NCBI RefSeq assembly: GCF_002775205.1
Contig: NC_036447.1
Coordinates: forward strand, 27,030,245-27,094,244
Reading direction: 5' to 3'
Source of the DNA: Xiphophorus maculatus
Taxonomy: Eukaryota; Chordata; Actinopteri; Cyprinodontiformes; Poeciliidae
DNA length: 64,000 nucleotides
Shown here: one piece after another, positions 47,168 through 58,092 of the stretch
Numbering within the stretch: the stretch's first letter is position 1
How the letters are laid out: each line of letters starts with the position of its first letter
The notes under the pieces: generated by a model
The model's database searches: none
The model's input: the letters and a program-made list of their open reading frames with translations, nothing else
What the model was told of the DNA's origin: nothing
Program-made: the position numbers and the translations under genes

Positions 47168-47884
47168 TCTGTTAAACATGAAAAACCAACATTAAAACTG
47201 AGGAGGTTGCTTCTCTTCAAACCAAGTGGTTTCAATATGTTCAACAACAGCAGAAATGTTATTAAAAAATTAGTTACAAAAACTGCGTATGTCAGCAAGG
47301 ATGTAAACACTTATAAGTTTCTTTGGGAGCAGTGATAGTTTTAGATTCTAACAGTTGCTGCGAGGAAAGATCTGCCACACGGCCTCTTTTTCATTTAGTT
47401 ACTCAGAAATAAAGACAGTTAGAAAGAGTTTCTGTAATGGAACAAAGGAATTTGTGTTAAGAGGTATAAACTTGATAAGCACAGATACAAAGGTTACAGG
47501 AAGATATCAGCCTCAAGATTTGCATAAGTAGCAGGTGACCAGGATGACAGTTACCGGCAGTTTAAAGTTGATAAAAACATTTTAATAATACAAGTTATAT
47601 TATGTTATGGCTCTGCTGAATGCACTTTTTAAACTAGAAGGAACATTATCTCAACCACATGCAGAGAGTTTGTTATTGTTGAGTTTGTTATTGTTCTCCT
47701 TTTACTGCGTGATCTATTATTGCCGTCTTTACAATTTAATGTTATGTTAAGAAAGTCTTTAAAGTTTGATTGTTTGAAATATGGATGATGTGGAGCCTTC
47801 ATTCAGGCCTTTAACTACCCTCTCCCTGTCATACACAATCACCTTTAACATTTGCTTATAAAAGCGTCCAAGCCTCAGTTTGTC
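47168..47884. other. No gene; contains repeat copy 47405-47525
   Basis: AT-rich. Bases 47405-47525 match 49272-49400 in the same orientation (cores gtaatggaacaaagg, gataagcaca, atcagc). No family recognised. Confidence 0.5.
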
Positions 47885-48205
47885 AGGTAACTGACACAAA
47901 ACTTAATGTATCTCATTTGGGATTTTATGCAATAGACAAACACAAAGAAAAGCATAATGTCATAATAGAAGTAGAATGAAAATGTAATGTTAATAATAAT
48001 ATGTTGAGGACCAAAGGCTACAGAATTTGAGCAAAACTCAAACCAGCATCTTTTACTCTGATTTCTCAATAGTCCCAAGCAAAATCTAGCGAAACAATTG
48101 TCTTCACACGTCACTTTGTCTAATCAGAGTATGAATCCAGCTGTTCCATGAAGACATTAGAGGTTTGTTTGAGAACATTAGCATACAAAAGAGCTCAAAG
48201 AGCTT
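47885..48205 (+). mobile_element. Tc1-like transposon 5' fragment
   Basis: Reads in sense orientation: gggattttatgcaatagaca, ctttgtctaatcagagtatg, gttccatgaagacattagag and gtttgtttgagaacattagc. This is the terminal and leader region of fish Tc1-like elements up to the start of transposase. Confidence 0.6.
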
Positions 48206-48314
48206 TACATCATAAGAACACAAAAATACAAAGTCACAGAACACACAATCAACAATTGAAACATTACCTTTTTAAGGGCCATTGTTTATTTTTTCAGTGG
48301 TTATGTTTCAAAAG

Positions 48315-49010
48315 CAACTCTAAACAACTGGGTTTTTAGCCTGGATTTAAAGGAACTCAGTGTTTCAGCATCTTTGCAGTTTTCTGGAAGTTTGTTCCAG
48401 ATTTGTAGTGCATAGAAGCTGAATTCTGCTTCTCCTCGTTTGGTTCTGGTTCTGGGGATGCAGAGCAGAACCAGAACCAGAACCTGAGAGGTCTGGAGGG
48501 TTAAGACAACAACAGCCGACCTTGAATGTATTGTAGTGCTAAACCTTTCAGTGATTTATAAACTAACAACAGTATTTTAAAGTCTTTTCTCTGAGCTACA
48601 GGGAGCCAGTGTAGGGACTGTAGAACTGGTCTTCCCGGTTTTAGTGAGAACACCAGCAGCAATGATCTGGATCAGCTGCAGCTGATTTTTTAGGTAGACC
48701 TGTGAAGACAATGTTGCAGCAATTAATGTAACTAAACACATGGATGAGTTTCTCTAGATTTTGCTGAGACATAAGTTCTCTAATCCTGGAAATGTTCTTC
48801 AAGTGACAGAAGACCGACTTTATGTAACTCTGAAGATTCAGGTCTGAGTCCGTCACTACACCCAGATTTCAGGCCTGATCTCTAGCGTTTAGTTGTAATA
48901 ACTAAAAAACTCTAGATCATTCTTCTTTAAGTCCAGAGATAGTAACTTCAGTTTTGCTTCCATTCAGCTGGAGATGTCTGCCACCGATCCTCAACTCACG
49001 TTTTTCTGCA
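48315..49010 (-). pseudogene. LINE-2-type reverse transcriptase, C-terminal fragment
   Basis: The minus strand encodes pieces of the L2-type RT: KTEVTISGLKEE, DSDLNLQSYIKSVFCHLKNI, MSQQNLEKLIHVF and VFTGLPKKS. The C-terminal region follows in broken frames down to about 48320. Stops and indels make it inactive. Confidence 0.8.
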
Positions 49011-50436
49011 ACATTTGTCTTCACCTGCCCCTCTAAGCAACTTCGAATACTCGACCAAAACGTAGTAAAAGAATACGGACCACTTGCATTAGTGTTCAAA
49101 TAAAACTTCACAATTATCACATGTATTTAATGCATTTAATGTAAAATCCAACATGAGCTAGCATTTTCATAGAAATATGGAAAAAAGAAACAGAAGAACA
49201 TTAAGAACATTAGAGAAAGCGGTTTCTAACCCAATGTTTCTCTTAACCCTTAACCAGAATCTGTTGCCAGAAGTAAGTCAAAAATAAAAGCAGCTAAAAA
49301 GAGTTCCTGTAATGGAACAAAGGCTTTGTGTTGGAATAAGAGGTATGAATTTGATAAGCACAAATACTGAGGTTCCAGGAAAGACATCAGCTTCAATTTG
49401 CAGCGTGGTGCTGTCTTCTGTTATTCCCTCTCCTTTGTATTTCCAGTATATCGTTGATATGATTGATTTTTCAAACATGTACAGCCACACAATGAGGCCT
49501 GTAAGGCTGCAGTTATGCTTAGGCAAATTTTCAGTCATATCGTTTTTACTTTGAAATGAAAGTCGTTAGTAGACACACAAGGGTTTGGTCACAAACCGTT
49601 TTCCATAGTCAGATGTAGATAAGCAGGTACTAGATGGAATTTAAATTGCAAAATTGTATATATCCTCCTTGGAATAAAATGAAAGTGTCTGTTATACCCA
49701 GGGGCGCAACTACATACTTTCTGAGGTGTATGCGAACATATCATGGGCACCCCCCCCCCCTCGCCAAAATGACATAAACTTGTGCAATTCAACTTTAATT
49801 AACCCCTTAACTGGCGGCGAAAAAGGCAGAGTATTCAAACAAACTAGATTTGTCCCATACTGCCAGTTAAGGGATTGAAGTATCAATAATAACAAATGTA
49901 CATATACAGTATGTCAATAAATTGCTTCCTACAAGGCAATTAAATTAATTGATGTTAAAAACAATGAAACAAAAAACAGGGCAATATTTCATAATTTAAT
50001 ATATTTGAGCAAAAGAGCCACTTCTGTTAGCCTGTGTCTAGAACCGCCTGTGGGCTGCAGGTCTGAGGCTTTTTGTTAGCATATTTTCTATCATTCTTAT
50101 AGCTTGATAGGAAGCCTGATCCAAACTGGCAACCCGCATGAATAAAATGGTGAAATAATATTGACCATAAATCACTGTATTTATAAAAGATATCAACGTT
50201 TTTCCTACACGATCCTAACAAACGTTTTTAATGTTTTCTTCACAATATTTATTTATTTACTATTAATCTATTTGTATGATTTATTCTTTAAATTGCCATC
50301 TATATTATTTTTCGGTCTCAGGAGATGACTGAGGGATGAAGAGACTGATGTCTGATTCTTTAGGTTCTGCGGTTCCTCTCCTGATCCATTCTGTCTGATA
50401 TCAAACCCACTGTGGCCACTGAATATCGCCGACACC
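49011..50436. other. No gene recognised
   Basis: Holds repeat copy 49272-49400 (partner of 47405-47525), a poly-C run at 49749-49760 and a small palindromic element at 49804-49873. Confidence 0.45.
49804..49873. repeat. Short inverted-repeat element with TTAA words
   Basis: CCCTTAACTGGC at 49804-49815 is the exact reverse complement of 49862-49873. Such CCCTTAA-type ends recall piggyBac-like MITEs, but no family is proven. Confidence 0.5.
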
Positions 50437-50468
50437 ATCCATCCATCCATCCATCCATCTTCTTCCGC

Positions 50469-51935
50469 TTATCCGAGGTCGGGTCGCGGGGGTAGCAGCT
50501 TCAGAAGGGAGGCCCAGACTTCTCTCTCCCCAGCCACTTCTTCTAGCTCCTCCGGGGGAATCCAGAGGCGTTCCCAGGCCAGCCGAGAGACATAGTCCCT
50601 CCAGCGTGTCCTGGGTCTTCCCCGGGGCCTCCTCCCGGTGGGACGTGCCCGGAACACCTCACCAGGGAGGCGTCCAGGAGGCATCCTGACCAGATGCCCG
50701 AGCCACCTCAACTGGCTCCTCTCGACGTGGAGGAGCAGCGGCTCTACTCTGAGTCCCTCCCGGATGACTGAGCTTCTCACCCTATCTCTAAGGGAGAGCC
50801 CAGCCACCCTACGGAGAAAACCCATTTCGGCCGCTTGTATCCGCGATCTCGTTCTTTCGGTCATGACCCAAAGCTCATGACCATAGATGAGGGTGGGAAC
50901 GTAGATCGACCGGTAAATCGAGAGCTTCGCTTTTTGGCTCAGCTCTCTCTTCACCACGACGGACCGGTACAGCGCCCGCTTGACAGCAGACGCTGCGCCA
51001 ATCCGCCTGTCGACCTCCCGCTCCCTTCTTCCCCCATTCGTGAACAAGATCCCGAGATACTTAAACTCCTCCACTTGGGGCAGGACACCCCCCCTGACCC
51101 GGAGAAGGCACTCTACCCTTTTCCGGCTCAAGACCATGGCCTCGGATTTGGAGGCACTGATCCCCATCCCGGCCGCTTCACACTCGGCTGCGAACCGCTC
51201 CAGCGAGAGCTGCAGATCATGACCTGATGAGGCCAGTAGGACCACATCGTCTGCGAAAAGCAGAGATGAGATCCTAAGGCCACCAAATCGGATCCCCTCA
51301 ACACCTTGGCTGCGCCTAGAAATTCTGTCCATGAAAGTGATGAACAGAATCGGTGACAAAGGGCAGCCCTGGCGGAGTCCAACTCTCACCGGAAACGAGC
51401 CCGACTTACTGCCGGCAATGCGGACCAGACTCTGACACCGGTCATACAGGGACCTGACAGCCCGTATCAAAGGGCCCGGTACCCCATACTGCCGGAGAAC
51501 CCCCCACAGGGCTCCCCGAGGGACACGGTCGAACGCCTTCTCCAAGTCCACAAAACACATGTAGACTGGTTGGGCGAACTCCCATGCACCCTCCAGGACC
51601 CTGCCGAGGGTGTAGAGCTGGTCCAGTGTTCCACGACCAGGACGAAAACCACACTGCTCTTCCTGAATCCGAGGTTCGACTATCCGACGGACCCTCCTCT
51701 CCAGGACCCCTGAATAGACCTTGCCAGGGAGGCTTAAGAGTGTGACCCCTCTATAATTGGAGCACACCCTCCGGTCCCCCTTTTTGAACAGGGGGACCAC
51801 CACCCCAGTCTGCCAATCCAGGGGAACTGCCCCCGATGTCCATGCGACATTGCAGAGTCGCGTCAACCAACACAACCCTACAACATCCAGAGCCTTAAGG
51901 AACTCCGGGCGGATCTCATCCACCCCCGAGGAGCT
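50469..51935 (-). pseudogene. RTE-type reverse transcriptase ORF
   Basis: The minus strand reads [76 protein letters not shown] and the catalytic FADD (LLFADDVVLLASS). The conserved C-terminal domain follows, with RRVAGLSLRDRVRSS and LRWLGHLVRMPPGR, to a stop after PPRPDLG. This part is open over almost 490 codons, so the copy is recent, but the 5' truncation and the frameshift prevent a full product. Confidence 0.9.
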
Positions 51936-52985
51936 TTTTAACCACCTCGGCGACCTCGCCCCCAGAGATTGGAGAGCCCAACCCAGAGTCCCCAGGCTCC
52001 GCTTCCTCAGTGGAAGGCATGTTGGTGGGATTGAGGAGGTCTTCGAAGTACTCTGCCCACCGGCCCACAACGTCCCAAGTAGAGGTCAGCAGCACACCAT
52101 CCCCACTATAAACAGTGTTGGTGCTGCACCGCTTCCCCCCCCTGAGACGCCGGATGGTGGACCAGAATCGCCTCGAAGCCGTACGGAAGTCTTTCTCCAT
52201 GGCCTCTCCAAACTCCTCCCACGCCCGAGTTTTTGCCTCAGCAACCGCCCGAGCCGCATGCCGCTTCGCCCGCCGGTACCCATCAGCTGCTTCCGGAGTC
52301 CCACAGGCCAAAAAGGCCCGATAGGACTCCTTCTTCAGCCTGACGGCATCCCTCACCGAAGGTGTCCACCAGCGGGTTCGAGGGTTGCTGCCGCGACAGG
52401 CACCGACAACCTTGCGGCCACAGCTCCGATCGGCCGCCTCGACAATGGAGGCACGGAACACGGTCCACTCAGACTCCATGTCCCCCACCTCCCCCGGGAC
52501 GTGTTCGAAGTTTTGCCGGAGATGGGAGTTAAAGCTCCGTCTCACAGGGGATTCCGCCAGACGTTCCCAGCAGACCCTCACAACACGTTTGGGCCTGCCA
52601 GGTCTGACCGGCTTTCGCCCCCACCACCGGAGCCAACTCACCACCAGGTAGTGGTCAGTGGACAGCTCCGCACCTCTCTTCACCCGAGTGTCCAAGACAT
52701 ACGGCCGCAGATCCGATGAAACGATGACAAAGTCGATCATCGAACTGCGGCCTAGGGTGTCCTGGTGCCAAGTGTACATATGGACACCCTTATGCTTGAA
52801 CATGGTGTTCGTTATGGACAATCCATGGCGAGCACAGAAGTCCAGCAACAGAACACCTCTCGAGTTCAGGTCGGGCGGGCCGTTCCTCCCAACCACGCCC
52901 CTCCAGGTCTCACTGTCATTGCCCACGTGAGCGTTGAAGTCCCCCAGTAGAACAAGGGAGTCCGACACATTTATTTTAATGCCCT
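51916..52985 (-). pseudogene. RTE-type endonuclease, truncated
   Basis: Reads [12 protein letters not shown] (catalytic Asp-Asn), [20 protein letters not shown] and [10 protein letters not shown], which holds the catalytic His near the end of an APE endonuclease. The linker to RT follows and stops at 51916 after an indel. The first part of the endonuclease is absent. Confidence 0.88.
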
Positions 52986-53744
52986 TATTAAACTTCACTG
53001 TGTTTGTTTAGCCTGTTTCTTCCCACTACCATCTGTATTTTTGCCAGAGGTTTTATTTCTAAGGACGGTGTTTTATCGGGCGGACATTTTAAAAAGACAC
53101 TGGTTGATAGCAGCTCACTGCGGCTGCGTAGTGGCCGTCTCTAGGTAACCATGGCAACAGCGGCAGTTCGTATGGGGGAGGTGGGTGGAGGTCCTATTTA
53201 GGTCCCACATCGACAATTTAGCTGACCTTAATATTTCCTCTGTTTTGTTTTGGTCATTATTATTACACTTATTGTTGAGATGTGTGTGATAGGTGTGTCT
53301 ATCAGACATTTATAGCAATACGGAATAAATCGCGTCCCGTATTGGACAACAACAACCGCCTGTCATTTTAGCCTAGCTTAAGCTAACCTGAATATTTACA
53401 ACTGATACACAATAGCCCCTGCTGTCTTCCAACCACTTTGAAAAGCTTTTCTTCGTCTCTCCAACATCTTTATCCCTCCCCCTCTTCCGTTTTCTGTTTT
53501 GTGCCCCGGTGTTTTATCTGCCGCCCCATCTTTAGCTCCCTGTTGTCGACTGCATTCCTACAATTCAGATTTAAAAGAAGAAGAAAAAAAAAAACGCGCT
53601 TCAGCGCTTTCTCGAAGGGCCGCTGCTCAAACTACCTGCATGGGAGGGGAGAGCGGCTTGCAGGAGGGGAGGGGAGCCTGATCAGTGCTGCTCCTCTGTT
53701 ATTGATCATTTCATACACAAACAGCTGTTAAGTGCACACAATGC
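52986..53744. other. No gene; X-box-like site at 53145-53158
   Basis: Mixed-composition sequence between the LINE and the ERV. 53145-53158 reads GTAACC-AT-GGCAAC, a perfect RFX X-box (GTNRCC N2 RGYAAC). 53640-53690 is GGGGAGG-rich. No exon is recognised. Confidence 0.4.
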
Positions 53745-54273
53745 TGATAGGTTTATTTTGTCATAACCTGCAAAGAATCAGCCAGAGACAGAGATTAGGT
53801 TTCTTTTGATTTCTTTTCTGCAGAATAGGAGAATTGAGAACAGACGCGACGAATCGCTGTCAAACACTGTCTGGACTCAATTCTGCCAGTTCTTTCTTTG
53901 CATTTCTCTTTATTGTATAGAAAAAGGAGGTTGGGCTTCTTCACACAGTCACACAGAGAATTGACCAACCGTCTTTACATTCTGAAGCCTCCTATGGACA
54001 TGCCCTTACAAGGGCATGTGACTGACCACAACTAATCAGTTACATATGGAACTAATAACACATGAATGTTTAACGTTTTTAGCTTCCAAGCAAACATCCT
54101 GAGCAAAGTTAATGATATACTATACTACAAAAGAAAGAGAAGTTAAGTAAATATAAAAAGAAGAATAATATGAGAGTAATAATATAAAAGAATAATATGA
54201 AAAGAATAATATGAAAAGATAACTTATAAAATAAACTCATGAGTAAATGAACAGGAGGATAATTTTCCTAACA
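53745..54273 (-). repeat. ERV LTR 1 (3' end of array)
   Basis: On the minus strand begins TGTTAGGAAAATT and ends AAACCTATCA. Contains the hairpin CATGCCCTT/AAGGGCATG near 54000. The purine tract AACAGGTGGGAAA directly precedes it on the minus strand. Confidence 0.9.
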
Positions 54274-54367
54274 TTTCCCACCTGTTTTTCATATTAAGCA
54301 TGAAGTCTAACACAGACATCAGGAATACATCACTTGCTGGCACATTTTCAATGCATCCATCATAACG

Positions 54368-54856
54368 TTAGACATCAGGGTGCCCCTCAGTGATAGAGGC
54401 AACAAGTTGATATTGATATAGAACATGTCCAACAGTTTTGGCTATCAGAGATTTTAGACATGGGATTATGCAGGCAGTAAAAATACAAAACAAGAAAAGA
54501 ATAATAAGAAGAGGCATCATTAATTTTAACAGCAGGTGCCACCATGGTCCAGATATGAACCATGAAAGGAAATCTCCTTGTGAGGGAACAGCATCCTGTA
54601 ACATGGCTTGTTGCAGATTCTTTAAAGCAGACATGGCTTCAGCAATATGAGTTTCATTAGCATCAGAAATATAAGTACAACAAGATGTTCCTATCATTAC
54701 ACACACACCACCCTTCCATTGTTCCACTTTCAACACACCATTTATTCCATACTTCTTTTTCCATTTGGCGAGGTATTTTAAGTTACCTGGCTCCATCTCA
54801 CACATAAACTTTTCATCCCCTTTTAGACTTTTCACCTTCCCATGTGAAGAACCCAT
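54368..54856 (-). CDS. ERV gag/env fusion ORF, copy 1
   Basis: 162-codon open frame about 500 bases downstream of the primer site, where gag would start. It begins MGSSHGK with Gly2, a possible myristoylation signal, and the first 47 or so residues look matrix-like (YLAKWKKKYG). From about residue 48 it resembles the retroviral transmembrane envelope subunit: a CX6CC motif (CVMIGTSCC), then SWFISGPWWHLL, a membrane span rich in Leu/Ile/Phe and a short cytoplasmic tail. I infer that a large deletion joined gag to env in frame, removing the rest of gag, all of pol, the surface subunit and the fusion peptide. It is probably not infectious or autonomous. Identical to copy 2. Confidence 0.7.
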   Translation of the reverse strand: MGSSHGKVKSLKGDEKFMCEMEPGNLKYLAKWKKKYGINGVLKVEQWKGGVCVMIGTSCCTYISDANETHIAEAMSALKNLQQAMLQDAVPSQGDFLSWFISGPWWHLLLKLMMPLLIILFLFCIFTACIIPCLKSLIAKTVGHVLYQYQLVASITEGHPDV

Positions 54857-55347
54857 TTTTTACAGTGTTTTCGTCCCGTTCTTTATAACACCTAGGGTGG
54901 ACGCTACAGAACGGGGGATTGGAAGTGGGGTGGTGGTTAAATTCTTGTCGTGGTAATCCTCGCTTCGACTCAACTCAATAAATGATTTGAGTGGAGGATT
55001 CTTGCTACACATCCCCAACAAGGCCCACCACTTGCTTTCCCACTGTTTTTTTAAAGGTTTCACAGGTTTCTTTCCCTTCGTGTGTGTGTTTTATACTTTC
55101 CCTTCTTTATTTTACATCAAACGGGGGACTGAAAACCACCCGGATACCACATTATTTACTTACTTGGCTGATTCCTGCTCTGTCTCGGTTCTGAGTCCCG
55201 TCAATCCGCCGTTGGCTGAAAGAGGTTGACCTAAGACACTGGCCCAGCGAGGAATTTACCCCCCGGGACTTTCAGGTTAAAGAACCTGACTGCCGGCAGT
55301 TTTCAGCGCGTCTTTCCTCCGTCTGTCAGCGGCGGGTATGTTGGGAA

Positions 55348-55364
55348 TGCCGGACGAGCCTCCA
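55348..55364 (-). other. ERV primer-binding site, unit 1
   Basis: The minus strand reads TGGAGGCTCGTCCGGCA just inside the LTR, close to the tRNA-Pro site used by many gammaretroviruses, with about two mismatches. Confidence 0.65.
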
Positions 55365-55368
55365 AAAA

Positions 55369-55897
55369 TGATAGGTTTATTTTGTCATAACCTGCAAAGA
55401 ATCAGCCAGAGACAGAGATTAGGTTTCTTTTGATTTCTTTTCTGCAGAATAGGAGAATTGAGAACAGACGCGACGAATCGCTGTCAAACACTGTCTGGAC
55501 TCAATTCTGCCAGTTCTTTCTTTGCATTTCTCTTTATTGTATAGAAAAAGGAGGTTGGGCTTCTTCACACAGTCACACAGAGAATTGACCAACCGTCTTT
55601 ACATTCTGAAGCCTCCTATGGACATGCCCTTACAAGGGCATGTGACTGACCACAACTAATCAGTTACATATGGAACTAATAACACATGAATGTTTAACGT
55701 TTTTAGCTTCCAAGCAAACATCCTGAGCAAAGTTAATGATATACTATACTACAAAAGAAAGAGAAGTTAAGTAAATATAAAAAGAAGAATAATATGAGAG
55801 TAATAATATAAAAGAATAATATGAAAAGAATAATATGAAAAGATAACTTATAAAATAAACTCATGAGTAAATGAACAGGAGGATAATTTTCCTAACA
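55369..55897 (-). repeat. ERV LTR 2 (middle)
   Basis: Same length, ends and internal features as LTR 1. Shared by the two internal units. Confidence 0.9.
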
Positions 55898-55991
55898 TTT
55901 CCCACCTGTTTTTCATATTAAGCATGAAGTCTAACACAGACATCAGGAATACATCACTTGCTGGCACATTTTCAATGCATCCATCATAACG

Positions 55992-56480
55992 TTAGACATC
56001 AGGGTGCCCCTCAGTGATAGAGGCAACAAGTTGATATTGATATAGAACATGTCCAACAGTTTTGGCTATCAGAGATTTTAGACATGGGATTATGCAGGCA
56101 GTAAAAATACAAAACAAGAAAAGAATAATAAGAAGAGGCATCATTAATTTTAACAGCAGGTGCCACCATGGTCCAGATATGAACCATGAAAGGAAATCTC
56201 CTTGTGAGGGAACAGCATCCTGTAACATGGCTTGTTGCAGATTCTTTAAAGCAGACATGGCTTCAGCAATATGAGTTTCATTAGCATCAGAAATATAAGT
56301 ACAACAAGATGTTCCTATCATTACACACACACCACCCTTCCATTGTTCCACTTTCAACACACCATTTATTCCATACTTCTTTTTCCATTTGGCGAGGTAT
56401 TTTAAGTTACCTGGCTCCATCTCACACATAAACTTTTCATCCCCTTTTAGACTTTTCACCTTCCCATGTGAAGAACCCAT
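55992..56480 (-). CDS. ERV gag/env fusion ORF, copy 2
   Basis: Same 162-residue product as copy 1, displaced by exactly 1624 bp. The description of domains is given with copy 1. That both copies are open and identical indicates a very recent duplication rather than proven selection. Confidence 0.7.
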   Translation of the reverse strand: MGSSHGKVKSLKGDEKFMCEMEPGNLKYLAKWKKKYGINGVLKVEQWKGGVCVMIGTSCCTYISDANETHIAEAMSALKNLQQAMLQDAVPSQGDFLSWFISGPWWHLLLKLMMPLLIILFLFCIFTACIIPCLKSLIAKTVGHVLYQYQLVASITEGHPDV

Positions 56481-56971
56481 TTTTTACAGTGTTTTCGTCC
56501 CGTTCTTTATAACACCTAGGGTGGACGCTACAGAACGGGGGATTGGAAGTGGGGTGGTGGTTAAATTCTTGTCGTGGTAATCCTCGCTTCGACTCAACTC
56601 AATAAATGATTTGAGTGGAGGATTCTTGCTACACATCCCCAACAAGGCCCACCACTTGCTTTCCCACTGTTTTTTTAAAGGTTTCACAGGTTTCTTTCCC
56701 TTCGTGTGTGTGTTTTATACTTTCCCTTCTTTATTTTACATCAAACGGGGGACTGAAAACCACCCGGATACCACATTATTTACTTACTTGGCTGATTCCT
56801 GCTCTGTCTCGGTTCTGAGTCCCGTCAATCCGCCGTTGGCTGAAAGAGGTTGACCTAAGACACTGGCCCAGCGAGGAATTTACCCCCCGGGACTTTCAGG
56901 TTAAAGAACCTGACTGCCGGCAGTTTTCAGCGCGTCTTTCCTCCGTCTGTCAGCGGCGGGTATGTTGGGAA

Positions 56972-56988
56972 TGCCGGACGAGCCTCCA
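56972..56988 (-). other. ERV primer-binding site, unit 2
   Basis: Same tRNA-Pro-like sequence as in unit 1, four bases inside the 5' LTR. Confidence 0.65.
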
Positions 56989-56992
56989 AAAA

Positions 56993-57521
56993 TGATAGGT
57001 TTATTTTGTCATAACCTGCAAAGAATCAGCCAGAGACAGAGATTAGGTTTCTTTTGATTTCTTTTCTGCAGAATAGGAGAATTGAGAACAGACGCGACGA
57101 ATCGCTGTCAAACACTGTCTGGACTCAATTCTGCCAGTTCTTTCTTTGCATTTCTCTTTATTGTATAGAAAAAGGAGGTTGGGCTTCTTCACACAGTCAC
57201 ACAGAGAATTGACCAACCGTCTTTACATTCTGAAGCCTCCTATGGACATGCCCTTACAAGGGCATGTGACTGACCACAACTAATCAGTTACATATGGAAC
57301 TAATAACACATGAATGTTTAACGTTTTTAGCTTCCAAGCAAACATCCTGAGCAAAGTTAATGATATACTATACTACAAAAGAAAGAGAAGTTAAGTAAAT
57401 ATAAAAAGAAGAATAATATGAGAGTAATAATATAAAAGAATAATATGAAAAGAATAATATGAAAAGATAACTTATAAAATAAACTCATGAGTAAATGAAC
57501 AGGAGGATAATTTTCCTAACA
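56993..57521 (-). repeat. ERV LTR 3 (5' end of array)
   Basis: Same 529-bp LTR. Bordered on its right by the target duplication AATGC. Confidence 0.9.
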
Positions 57522-57700
57522 AATGCTGACTAGAAAAAAAAAATTCCCCACATCGTTTGTCCCCTCTAGTGCAGCGCCCCCTATGTGTTGCATTTGTGTG
57601 AATTTCCATTTTTTGCGCCACTGGTTACACCTCAATGCAAATTAAATACAATAGTATGATTTGCCTTAACCAATCCTGTCTTCGTTGATGAGGGTGAGCC

Positions 57701-57750
57701 TTGTGATTGGTGGCTATGAAACCACCAGGACAGGGTGAAAAGAGTTTAAA
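57701..57750 (+). promoter_or_regulatory. Promoter-like sequence of the orphan exon
   Basis: TGTGATTGGT (57703-57712) matches the promoter word of proteases A and B. A weak TATA-like GTTTAAAA near 57743 lies about 50 bases before the ATG, the same spacing as the TATA box in A and B. Confidence 0.45.
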
Positions 57751-57793
57751 ATGAGCCCAAAGACAGAGATAAATGACAGCGAAGAAGCAGAAA

Positions 57794-57833
57794 ATGGCTC
57801 ATCTGAAGCTCCCTTTTGTTCTGTTGCTGATTG
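57794..57833 (+). pseudogene. Orphan first exon of a third protease paralogue
   Basis: ATG followed by a hydrophobic leader (MAHLKLPFVLLLI) and a GTGAGT donor. The exon is exactly 40 nt and ends in phase 1, identical in length and phase to exon 1 of proteases A and B and of trypsin-type genes in general. Its intron runs only about 40 bases before repeat sequence, and then copy B of the duplicated block begins. No further exons belong to it, so it appears to be a decapitated gene. In principle its exon could splice to the exons of copy B in phase. Confidence 0.6.
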
Positions 57834-57874
57834 GTGAGTACCAACTTCAGGATTTTCTTCCACAAGTTTGACTA

Positions 57875-57899
57875 CTTAATTGGTCTCTCTAAATTCTCC

Positions 57900-57959
<60 letters not shown>

Positions 57960-58092
57960 ATGGTTGTTTGTCCTATTTGTCTCTGTGTTGACCTGCGGCA
58001 GACTGACGACCTGTCCAGGAGTCCAGGACTCTCGCCTGGAATGTTAGCTGGAGATAGGCACAAGCAGCCCTCCTGACCCCAATAGGGACAAG
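57875..58092 (+). mobile_element. SINE-like repeat tail with (TG)n
   Basis: ggtctctctaaattctccct, a TG tract (57904-57958), gttagctggagataggcaca and a terminal ATGGATGG: the 3' body of the SINE type at 29213, lacking its tRNA-like head. It forms the left edge of duplication copy B. Confidence 0.65.

Larger units (their letters stand above)
50437..52985 (-). mobile_element. Rex3/RTE-type LINE, 5'-truncated
   Basis: Minus-strand non-LTR retrotransposon with an APE endonuclease part, a reverse transcriptase and a (GATG)n 3' tail, which is the known tail of fish Rex3. It begins within the endonuclease. One indel near 51925 separates the endonuclease and RT frames. Confidence 0.88.
53745..57521 (-). 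mobile_element. Endogenous retrovirus array: three LTRs, two internal regions
   Basis: LTRs at 53745-54273, 55369-55897 and 56993-57521 (529 bp each) separate two internal regions of 1095 bp. The unit length is exactly 1624 bp, and the two units look identical by eye. One pair of 5-bp repeats, AATGC at 53740-53744 and 57522-57526, flanks the whole array. Each internal region has a primer site, a leader, one short ORF and a purine tract, with pol and most of gag and env missing. The primer-site type and the CX6CC motif suggest a gamma/epsilon-like (class I) ERV. Confidence 0.92.

Noticed and set aside
35582-47172. Target-site duplication for the gypsy element
   Set aside because: The bases outside the two LTRs (ctatg and tctgt) do not match.
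51757-52719. 320-codon open frame on the plus strand
   Set aside because: It is antisense to the Rex3/RTE endonuclease and RT. Its Pro/Arg-rich reading is the shadow of GC-rich coding sequence.
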